From assembly GCF_000173075.1 (NCBI RefSeq), contig NZ_ABVL01000020.1:62001-126000 (forward strand): a DNA stretch of 64,000 nucleotides, given 5' to 3'. Position 1 is the first letter of the stretch. Every line of letters starts with the position of its first letter. Below are positions 9,134-18,600 of the stretch, in pieces. The DNA comes from Chthoniobacter flavus Ellin428. Its GTDB lineage: Bacteria > Verrucomicrobiota > Verrucomicrobiia > Chthoniobacterales > Chthoniobacteraceae. A program made the position numbers and the translations under genes. A model generated the notes under the pieces. The model did no database searches. It was not told the DNA's origin and saw only the letters and a list, made by a program, of their open reading frames with translations.

Positions 9134-9161
9134 TTCAATACCTTATTTAGGCTAAGCCGCT

Positions 9162-9806
9162 TTACCTTTGAATGAGGTCGTCGCTCGTGCCCATCTTCCG
9201 GTCGGGGCCGGCGGACCAGATTTCCATTTGGGTGCCTGAGAGTTGATGGAAGAAATAGGGCGTGCCCCAGCGGTCGACCAGTTCTCCACTGCCGTTGAGG
9301 GACTGCCCTTCGGGTGGGCCGAGCTTGGCTCCTTTGGGATTGGCGCCCAAGATCGCTTTCATGATCTCGGCATTGGTGCCTACCGGATTCTCGCCCATGA
9401 GGGTGCGATAGTCGCGCACCATGAGGCTGACTTTATTGAGGTCGGTCAACGCTTCCGCCGTTTCTTGGGGCACGGGGGGAGCGACATATGAAAGCGGCTT
9501 CGATGGTGGATTGCTATTGGTGGAGGCCGCTGCAGGGGAGGGTGGGGATGGAAGGATCGACGATGGCGGAGTGACTTGCCCGGGTCCAGTCGGACCCGGT
9601 TTCTGTTTTGCCGTCTGTCCGGTGGATGAAGGAGAGGAGGTTGAAGCGGTGGCCGATTTCCCGGTGGGTGATTCCTGTGTTCCATTCGGCTTTGGCGTGA
9701 TGGCGGATTCAGGGCTGGCGGTGTCCCGTTTCGAAGTCGTGGCAAACCAGATCGCGGCGATCAGCACCAGACCGCACGCGACTATGACTCGGACCTGCGA
9801 TTTCAT
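9162..9806 (-). CDS. Membrane-anchored protein with pseudopilin-G-like C-terminus
   Basis: The 214-aa protein has one N-terminal membrane helix (residues about 5-22), then a Pro/Ser/Thr-rich linker (25-110), a helical stretch (112-150) and a C-terminal part (GELVDRWGTPYFFHQLSG, then IWSAGPDRKMGTSDDL). That ending resembles the calcium-binding C-terminus of the major pseudopilin GspG (D.WG.PY ... S.GPD...GT.DD). The prepilin leader (FTLIE) is absent, so it is not a normal pseudopilin. It overlaps the DUF1501 frame by 4 bases (ATGA) as that frame now reads and probably belongs to the DUF1800-DUF1501 operon. The function is unknown; a link to the secretion of its neighbours is a guess. Confidence 0.7.
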   Translation of the reverse strand: MKSQVRVIVACGLVLIAAIWFATTSKRDTASPESAITPKPNGTQESPTGKSATASTSSPSSTGQTAKQKPGPTGPGQVTPPSSILPSPPSPAAASTNSNPPSKPLSYVAPPVPQETAEALTDLNKVSLMVRDYRTLMGENPVGTNAEIMKAILGANPKGAKLGPPEGQSLNGSGELVDRWGTPYFFHQLSGTQMEIWSAGPDRKMGTSDDLIQR

Positions 9807-11377
9807 GCGGCGATGAACATCCCGCGATGAAGCTTAGATAAAGCCCAGGTTGGAAGAAGCAAAACGGCCAAGATTGGGGAAAATGGTGCTGAGATTGCCC
9901 GGGTCGACCCCGAACCACGTCGCCAGGGTCGCGGCATATTGATCGACGGACGTCGTCGGATCCAGCGGCCGGTGCCGGTATCATCCGGACCATTGATCGT
10001 CAACGTGGGCAATTTGCCGTAGGTCGCTCCGCCTTTGACGGCGCCGCCCACGACGAAGTGGTGGCTACCCCATCCATGGTCGCTGCCCGAGCCATTGCTG
10101 GGGAACGTGCGGCCGAAGTCGCTCATCGTAAAAGCGGTGACGTTGTTGGCTAAGCCCATGTCCGACATGGCCTGATAGAAGACGTTGAGCGTCTGGCTCA
10201 GTTCAGCAAAAAGTTGCGCCTGCGCGCCGAGGATGACCGTCGCGTTACTCGGGTTCGAACTCGTGGCGCTGGCGGTCTGCACAGTGTGCGTATCATAGCC
10301 GCCGACCTGGATGAAAAAGATCTGGCGTTTCATGCCGAGACCATAGCTGCCCCCTCCGGTGTACGGACGACTGCCGATATCGATCAAGCGAGCGACCATT
10401 TTCATCTGGTTCATGAGCGAGGAGGTAAACGGGACTCCCCCGTTGGGAGGGACGACCTGCGCTGGGAATCGATTCAAGAATGCGGGGTTTGCCGTATTTT
10501 GCGCGGTAATCGATGCCGAGACGATGGAGGCTTCGTTGATGGCGTGATTCAGCACGGATGCGTAGGCTTTCGTTTGCAAGTCCGGGCTGGCGATATCGCT
10601 GCTCAGGAGCGACTGCATTGCTGTCAGTCGCGCGCCAGTGACGCCGGAAATGGTGACGGCGCCACCTGTGGAGACGGAATACTGTGGCGCCGCGTTGACA
10701 TTGCCGACCTCGAAGATATTCGAACCCGCGATGGTGAGTGCCATGGAGATTTGCCCGCCCGCATTGACATTCACTGGCGTCGTCATGAGATCGCCGATGC
10801 GGCCACCCCAGCCGCTGACCGCGGGTTGATCCGGGATGGAGGTTTGCCATTGCGTCTGCTGGTCGCTGTGCGAGTAGAGCTGCGGAGGCTTGGGTACGGT
10901 CCCGGAGTTGTACTGGGCCTTGGTGATGGGGTAGCTGAGGGTCCCTACATTGAACAGAGCGGCTGCGTGTCCGTTGTTGAACAACGCCGCCAATTCCGGC
11001 ATCGCCGGGTGCAGACCATAGGTGTGGTGGTCATTCGCGGGATAACCAGCCTGGCCATTGCGCGAAGTGAGGGCCTGAGCGGTGGCGGGTCCACCATCGG
11101 TATTCGGAATCGCCAGCACGCTCGTTCGTGCGGCGGCGTAGCTTTGCCATTCCGCCGGAATCGTCGGAATGATCATGTTGTTGGCGTCGTTTCCTCCGTT
11201 GAGGAAGACACAAATGAGCGCCTTGTAATCGGTGATATTGCTTTGGGCGAGAGCGCTGCTCATGAAGCGCAAGTCGCGCAGGACACTGCTCATGCCGATG
11301 GACCCCACTGCCGCACAGGCGGCGTGGCGGATAAATTTGCGCCGGGATTGCAATTCGGAGAGGTAATTCGATTTCAT
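9803..11377 (-). CDS. DUF1501 protein with Tat-type signal, apparent C-terminal frameshift
   Basis: The 524-aa frame begins with a twin-arginine-like signal (SRRKFIRHAACAAVG, residues about 11-25, cut after SALAQ). It continues with landmarks that resemble DUF1501: ALICVFLNGGNDANNMIIP, LHPAMPELAALFNNG, IQVGGYDTHTVQ and FTMSDFGRTFPSNGSGSDHGWG. DUF1501 belongs to the sulfatase/alkaline-phosphatase fold and is normally paired with DUF1800; the role is unknown. The last 60 residues are out of frame. One extra base at about 9958-9961 would restore WIPTTSVDQYAATLATWFGV and an end at a TAA at 9834, the usual C-terminus. This is either an assembly indel or a mutation. The gene follows the DUF1800 C-terminal part by 7 bases. 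Confidence 0.85.
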   Translation of the reverse strand: MKSNYLSELQSRRKFIRHAACAAVGSIGMSSVLRDLRFMSSALAQSNITDYKALICVFLNGGNDANNMIIPTIPAEWQSYAAARTSVLAIPNTDGGPATAQALTSRNGQAGYPANDHHTYGLHPAMPELAALFNNGHAAALFNVGTLSYPITKAQYNSGTVPKPPQLYSHSDQQTQWQTSIPDQPAVSGWGGRIGDLMTTPVNVNAGGQISMALTIAGSNIFEVGNVNAAPQYSVSTGGAVTISGVTGARLTAMQSLLSSDIASPDLQTKAYASVLNHAINEASIVSASITAQNTANPAFLNRFPAQVVPPNGGVPFTSSLMNQMKMVARLIDIGSRPYTGGGSYGLGMKRQIFFIQVGGYDTHTVQTASATSSNPSNATVILGAQAQLFAELSQTLNVFYQAMSDMGLANNVTAFTMSDFGRTFPSNGSGSDHGWGSHHFVVGGAVKGGATYGKLPTLTINGPDDTGTGRWIRRRPSINMPRPWRRGSGSTRAISAPFSPILAVLLLPTWALSKLHRGMFIAA

Positions 11378-11384
11378 GTGAGGA

Positions 11385-12665
11385 TTACTTTTGAATGGCG
11401 AATTCGGCGGAGGTAAGGATCAGTTGAACGATGGCGCGTACCCGGTCTCGCATTTGTGAATTGGTTGGGGGTGACGAGAAGGGAAAGTTCGTGGTGTTCG
11501 CGACGTAATTGCTGATCGTCGTTTGCGACGCCGCGGAGAGATTATTTCCGCAGAGCAGAGTTCCGAGCGCCGACACGAGCGCCGGGATGCCGGAATTCTG
11601 AGTCTGCGCTTGCGTAAGATACGATCCCAAATCGATGGCCGCGGAGCCGTTGCCATTGACGTTCCAAAAGGAGAAGCCGAAGGTGTTTCCCGAAGTCAGA
11701 ATACTGGAGGTGATCGCGTTGGTCAGATTCATTGTGTCTGAATCGTCGGTTAACTGGAACTCCGGCGTCGTCATTCCGGCCGTCGCAATTGCGCCCGGAT
11801 ATTGATAGCTGGGATAGAAGAAGTTGAAGACGGTCGCCGAATTTAAGGGCGACTGGTTCAACGTGCTGTTTGTCGTCGTGTTGCCGATACCGAAAGTCCC
11901 GTAGTCGACGTGGACCGTGCCATTTCGCTTGGCCGCATTGTTCGTCAGGGGATAGGCTACCATGCCGGTGGTGCTTTCCGTGCCTGCCGTAATGACGGTG
12001 GGGCTGGCGACGGTGATGAGATTATTTCCCGGCACAGCGGTCACCGTGTAAACCTGGCTGGCGGCTCCCAATGGCGTCAGCGTCACCAGGAAATCCACCT
12101 GAATCTGATCGCCGACCTTCACATCGAAGTTATTGGCGGTCTGCAAAGTGATGGTGGATTGATTGCCCGCCGTAGTCACCGTGTAACCGCCACTGAGTTT
12201 TGGAATGAGGGTCAACCCTCCGGTAGTGCCCGGCGGAGACGCAGATAGGGTCACGGTAAAGTTGGTGCTGGTGTTGCCGCCGCTGCCGTTTTGGACCTGG
12301 TAGATGCCGTCGTAGCCAGCGCCGAGCAGGCTGCCCGACGTGAACTCGATGTAGACGCTGTGTCCGGCGGTGTAACCCGGCGAGGTGATGGTGACGGTTG
12401 TGCCGCTGATGGTATAGCTGGGCGTGCTGACGCCGGTATTGTTTACTGTAAAGTTATTTGGAGTGAAGGCCGCGCCCGATGTGTCGCCACTTGGGGCGCT
12501 GGGGCCGAGGTCCACGGTAAAGCTTCCCGAGGTGCCGGTATCCGGAGGGGCGCTCACCACGCCGTAGGTCTGTACCGTGCTAAACGGGCTGATGGTGCTC
12601 AGGGTGCCGGTGGTGAACTGGATATTTACGCTATCGCCGGCCTTGTAACCGGGCGCGGGCGATCG
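11385..12665 (-). CDS. DUF1800 protein, C-terminal part separated by a frameshift
   Basis: This frame continues the giant DUF1800 protein after an apparent one-base insertion (or two-base loss) near 12650-12662. It opens with PGYKAGDSVNIQFTTG, which follows naturally from VATIA in the upstream frame, and holds two short beta repeats (TITSPGYTAGHSVYIEFTSG). It ends with landmarks I associate with the DUF1800 C-terminus: LNSATVFNFFYPSYQYPG, TPEFQL and RVRAIVQLILTSAEFAIQK. An ATG at 12869 would open the same frame earlier, but those residues (MPPTVNKEN...) are the out-of-frame shadow of DUF1800. Without joining the frames, the conserved domain of the larger piece is truncated by about 425 residues. 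Confidence 0.8.
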   Translation of the reverse strand, partial: RSPAPGYKAGDSVNIQFTTGTLSTISPFSTVQTYGVVSAPPDTGTSGSFTVDLGPSAPSGDTSGAAFTPNNFTVNNTGVSTPSYTISGTTVTITSPGYTAGHSVYIEFTSGSLLGAGYDGIYQVQNGSGGNTSTNFTVTLSASPPGTTGGLTLIPKLSGGYTVTTAGNQSTITLQTANNFDVKVGDQIQVDFLVTLTPLGAASQVYTVTAVPGNNLITVASPTVITAGTESTTGMVAYPLTNNAAKRNGTVHVDYGTFGIGNTTTNSTLNQSPLNSATVFNFFYPSYQYPGAIATAGMTTPEFQLTDDSDTMNLTNAITSSILTSGNTFGFSFWNVNGNGSAAIDLGSYLTQAQTQNSGIPALVSALGTLLCGNNLSAASQTTISNYVANTTNFPFSSPPTNSQMRDRVRAIVQLILTSAEFAIQK

Positions 12666-15600
12666 TCGCAACGTGCGTGGCCCCCACGTAGGTATAGTTC
12701 GGTGTCGTGTTGCTGACCGGACCATAACCTTGGGTGTAAGGCAGGTTAGTCGTCGAACCGCCTCCATCCGCCCAGTTATCGAGCAGGACGAAGTCACTGT
12801 TGCTGAGCCGGTGCGGGTTGGGGGTGGTGATGAGGATAACCTGTTCTCCTTGTTCACGGTAGGTGGCATTGGTGATTCCCGTTACGGGGAAGGCTCGCAT
12901 CGCGGCGGTGACGCGCAGCAGCGGTTCGCGTTGCTTGCCAAAACCGATGGCCGTGGCCTCCGTGGCGTTACGCGCTTCCGGATCGAGGAGAATGGCGCGG
13001 ATGACGTCTTTCATGTCGCCCACGACCCCCGTGGCTACGCCATCGATGTTGCGCTCGCCATTGAAAGCACGAACGACGCGATAGACGTAGTCAGGTTTCG
13101 GATTGCTGGTGACGAGACGCTGGATGAGCTGCCGGCAGATGAACGGGCCGACGCTGCCGCTGTTCATGATCCCGTTGAGGGCGGCTTCGAGATCGTGCAG
13201 GCCGTTGAGGTCGAAACTGCTCGTGATGCTGGTCGAGACCAGGTTGCCCGGTCCGTTGGCAGGATCCGTCGACTGGATCGTGATCGGGTTCGGGTTCGGA
13301 TCGTGTGAAGTATCCGATTGGCTGGTGACGATTGCCGCCGGCAACATGACGTTATCCAGCAGGATCTTCGTTCCCAGTTCGTGCTGGGTGGAAATCAAGA
13401 CCATCGGGTCGAGGTAATTGGAACCCGGCGTGCCGGTGGGCAGGCGGCCATTGTTGAGGGATTGGCCCCAATTCCAGCCAGTAAAGACGCGGGCCATGCC
13501 GGTGATGACCGTTTGGTCGTAAGTGGGGATCGGATTGCCGGTGGAGTCCAGGACGAGCGTGCCATCCGGCCAGAGGCGATACAGGCCGATCGAGAAGAGC
13601 TGCATGATTTCCCGCGCGTAGTTTTCGTTCGGGTGCAGGCCGGTCTGATAGTTGCCCTTGTAGTTGCCCTGCATATTCAGATAGACGCCCATCGCCGAAG
13701 TCAGCGTGACTTGCTTGAGGATTGTGCGGAAGTCCGTGAAGGCGTAGTCCACGAGGGTGTCATAATAGTCGGCGAGCGTCCGCCCGTTGTTGTTCAGCGG
13801 GCCCACATCGGAGGTGACCAGGATTTCGCTCAAGGCGAAGGCCACCCGTTGTCGCAATTGATCCGGCGCATTGACCGAGTTGTTCCACCAGGAATTGAAG
13901 AACAGCGTATCGTAGTATGGGTTCTGTGGATCGCCGGTGAGATGCGCCAGGATGTAGGGAACATTGTGGGTGCCCGACAAAGTAAATTGATTCTCCATCC
14001 ACGGGCGATAGCCGAGGCTCTTCACGGAGCTGGACAAAGTGGCCGAGACGAAGCCCATGTCCGATGGACTGGGGCCGAACGTCGCCTGGGTGAGGAAACG
14101 CGAATTGCTGGCGTCGTTGGTGGCATGGTCATCCGTCCAACTTGGCGAAGTGTAACTCGGCAACGATGGCGCGATCTGTGAACCGGCGACCGCTCCGAAC
14201 GTGCCAGTGAGTTCGCCGTAGGGATTGTTGGCCGTGATCGGGTTGCTCGTGGTGCCGATCGCCAGGAATACCTTTCCAGTCTGCAGCGCAGTGAGGTCGG
14301 ACCCCTGCATGCTCCAGGTATAGCCACCGTCCGAGGTCTTGAGGGTGGAGTAGTTCTTGTCCTGGGCTCCCAGGTCGAAGAGCAGGGTGGGCGGATTGCT
14401 GCCCACGGCAGCGGCGTAGAGTTGCTGGGTGGTGGCCCCGGAGGTGAGCCCCGAAGAGTTGACGTGAACGATTCCCGTGGAACCGTTGACGCGGATGTAG
14501 GCGCCACCGGTTGCCTTGATGCCGCTTAGGGTGGTGGGACCAGCCAGTGAGGCGAGGTAGATGGTGCCGGATGTTGCCAGCGTGGGAGGATTATCCCAAG
14601 GCCAGAGAACAAAATTCGGGACCACACCGCCGGCGGTGGCGGCGGCGGGGTTGGCGCCGTTGGCAATGGGATTGGCCGTATTGCCCGTCGGATCGAAGAA
14701 CCAGCCCACGGAAAGCGTGCTGCTCGACCCGCTGGAGCCGGTGTTATGCAGCACTTCGAAATAGTAGCGCTGGCCGCCGACCAGCGATAGCCAGGGCGAC
14801 TGCTGGGTGGCTTGCGCGTTCCAGACACGCGAACCGGTGCCCGTCGTGCCCGAAACGTAGGCCCGCCGGATTTTTGCCACCGCTTGATCACTGTCGGAAA
14901 TCCACAATTCCGCGACCGTGTGATTGGCATCGACAGCGCCACCGCTTCCGGCAATCCAGAAATAGTAATTGCCCGTGGCGGGAGCGGTGAAATAGCCGCG
15001 GAGACGCTCGCCGGTGTTGTTACCGTAGGCGCTGGTGTCCTCGATGGTAGTGAGCGTGTTGTTGGTGCTGTTGGGGGCCGTCGAGAGCAGCGGAATATCC
15101 GACACGCTGGGGCCCGCCAGGCCGGTCCAGATTTCGCGGGTAATATTGCCAGGCGCGCCCACGACCTGAAGATTGACCACCTCGCTGCTGGTGCCGGAAG
15201 CGTTGTTGGTGGTGACGGTGAATTGGTAATTACCCGGTGTCGACAGCGTGCCGCTGATCACATTGCCGCTGAGAGAAAGTCCCGACGGAAGATTGCTCGC
15301 GGAATAGGTTCCGGGTCCATTGCTTCCCGAGATGGCATAGGAATACGGAGTTCCGGAACCGGCGACATACACGTCATTCGTGTTGCTCGTTACCCCCGTC
15401 GCCCCGGCGCCCGCCAGGCCGGTCATGTTCGGGAAGAGTCGGGCCATCGGAATGATCTGCTCGGCCTGGTCGGCACTGTACCAATTCAGATGGCACTCGG
15501 CGTTGCCGGTGCTTTCCAGATACTCGAGCTTGATGTCATAGAAGACCCCGGCCTGGAGATAGATCGGCGGACTGATGTTTTCCGTGGTGCCCTGGCTCTT

Positions 15601-18600
15601 CCATTGGTTGATCACTAACTGCCCATTCACCCAGAGTCGGGCGCCATCATCGCTCTTTACGGTGAAAAAATAAGGTTCCGTGTATTGCGGCAACACTTGT
15701 CCGGTCCAGCGCACGGTAAATCCGTCGAAGGGCAGAGACGGGTCGGGCCGCCCCGTCCCGTAGTAGTAATTCAGTTCCGGATTGTTGTTTTCCTGGACCT
15801 GATAGAAATAAGGAGCCGTCTGGGTGGTGTTGGCGTAGTACGTCGCCAGCAGACCTTGCTGGGAAGTCGTGGCATCGCGGAACACCGCGCTGTTGGGAAG
15901 CGTAGTTAGACTCGCCTGGGTCGGGGGCTGCCACAGCACGTAAAGGAAGCCTCCCGTGGCGCTGGAGGCATAATCAACGTGGATGGGGACGCGGGCGTTG
16001 GTGCCGCCGGGCAGAGAAATCGTGCCGGTCAACGGGTTCGCTGCCGAACCGGGCGTAGTCCAGCCGTCGATGATCAGCACGCCATTGACGTAAAGTCTCG
16101 CTTGCGATTGGGCCTGCAGGGTGAAGGTGTAAGTGCCGTTAGTGGCCGCGGCCAGATAGCCATCCCACGCAGCGGAGAAATTCGCTGCCGCCCACGTATC
16201 TCCCGGTTGACCGCTGCCCTTACTGTAGCTGATCTGCGTTTGGAAATCGGAGAATGACGGAGTTCCGAGGAAAGCGGTATTCGTCCAATAGCTGCCCACC
16301 ACGCCAGGGGTGGTCGCTCCCGAGTCCTGGAAGAAGTTCGCCGCCGGCACCGTCACAAAGGGGCCGGTATTTCCGGGTTTCCAACTGAGGACGGCGGAGC
16401 CGTTCGCATTGACATCATAGAACTCCACCCGCACGGGATAGGCTGTACTCGCCGTCAGGCTGGCGACCGTGGTGGTCGATGTTCCGGCGGTGAAGGGGAT
16501 GACTTCGGTGCCGTTGAAAACGAGACGGCCGGCAGTGGTGGCGACCAATTGGAATCCATAGGGGCCCGCGACCGTTGTCTTGATGTAGGTATCGAAACGT
16601 CCCGCATAGTTGTTGCTGCCGGCCGAACCAAGGCTGCCGGTGCCCGGCTTGGAAGCGCCGTAGGTATTCGTCAAGGTGACGCTCGTGCTGGTGGGCGTGC
16701 TCGGATCCTGGGCCGCATAAAGGGGCGGATCGGTCAGCGAGGCATTGCTGAAATAGCTGGCCCACAAGCCAAGGGTGCCGGTAGCCACTCCGGTAAGCGG
16801 GTCGGCGCGCAGGACGCAACCGACGGGAATCGGCGCCATCGTGCCGGTGCTGTTCGACTTCATTCGTACCTTTACCAACGCGTTGCTCGAGGCGGTGTCA
16901 TTGTATTCGACGCGGAATCGATATACCTGGCCGGCAGTCAGCGTATAGGAGCTACTCGCGAGCGGGCTGCTGGCGGCCTGGCCGGTCCACGCATCGATGA
17001 TCGTTTCGCCGGAGTCGAACGTTCCATTCTGGTTCAAGTCGAGATAGACCCGTGCGCCATCCGCCGCCTGAACATCGAATGTGTAAGTATCGGTGCCACC
17101 GGCGACCGCAGTCTGTGTTCCAGACTGAGTGCCAGACGTATTGACCGCAGAGCCCCCCGGCGTGGCCGAGACTTCGAAGGCATTCGCGGTCAAGCCGGCC
17201 GAAATAACGAAATAAGTCGTTCCCGCGGTTAGTCCGGTCGGAAGGGCGCCGGTCGTGCTGAAGACGACCGGGGCGCCGGGTTGAAGCCCGTGATTGGTCC
17301 AGGTGACCACGCAGGGCGAGGCGCTGGAGGTCGTCACGGTTGAGGTCTCGGTAGGGGAGAGATAGCCGTCCCAGCGGACCGAGTAGTTATTCGTGCTGGG
17401 TAACGTCGCCGACGGCTGGCTGGGCCAGCTTAGGTTGGCCAGCGAACTCGGGTAATCGCCATAGCGCGGCAGGCCATAAAAAGCGGTGAAACTGAAGGCG
17501 GTTTGCGTTCCTGATTGCGTACCAGAGGTGTTGATGGCCGCGCCTCCCGGCGTGCCAGCGACTTCAAAAGTGTTGGCGGTCAGACCCGCCGAGAGCACGT
17601 AGTAAGTGGCTCCAGCAGTCAGTCCCGTGGGAAGGCCATTGGTCGCGCTGCTGGTGAAGACCACCGGGGTCCCCGGGATCAAGCTGTGCGAATTCCAAGT
17701 GACCACGGCCGGCGTACCGATCGAGATATTGACTGCGGAATTTCCGGGGCTCGGAGCGTTCCCGCCGATGTTGGTCCAATACGAGCCGCTCCATCCATTG
17801 GCGCCGGTACCGGCGCCGGGGAGGAATACGTTCGAACTGGGGATGTTGACAAAAGAGCTGCTGCCCGGTGCCTTCCATCCCAAGTTGAACGACGCTGTAG
17901 TTCCGTCGAGGTGGTAGTATTCCACGCGGATCGGGATGACCGGAGTGAGCAAGGGGTTCAGCGAGATCGCGACGCCACCGGGCGGATAAGCTGCGTAACT
18001 GGAGACACCGGGAGTCCAGGCATCGATCACCAGGGCGTTATTAACATAGAGTCGGGCGCCATCGTTGGCCTGAAGCTCGAAGGTGTAGGTGCTGTTGCCG
18101 TAAGCGAGCGCGGTCTGCGTTCCGGATTGTGTGCCCGAGGTATTGATTGGAGTTCCTCCGGGTGTCGCGGAGACTTCGAAGTTGTTGGCCGTCAAGCCCG
18201 TGGAGCTGACGAAATAAGCAGTTCCCGCGGTCAGACCGGTCGGGAGCGCACCCGTGGTGCTGAAAACGACGGATGCACCGGCTTGGAACCCGTGATTGGC
18301 CCAGGTGACGACACAGGGTGAGGCGATAGTGGTGGTAACCGTCGATGTCTGGGTAAGGACGGCCGTCGCGGTCTGCGTTCCGGATTGCGTGCCCGAGGTG
18401 TTGACCGGAGTTCCTCCAGATGTCGCGGAGACTTCGAAGGCGTTGGCCGTCAAGCCCGAGGAACTGACGAAGTAAGTCGTCCCTGCGGTGAGACCGGTCG
18501 GGAGCGCACCAGTGGTACTGAAAATGACAGGTGCACCGGCCTTCAGCCCGTGATTGGTCCAGGCCACCACGCCGGGCGAGGCGATGGTCATGGTGACCGT

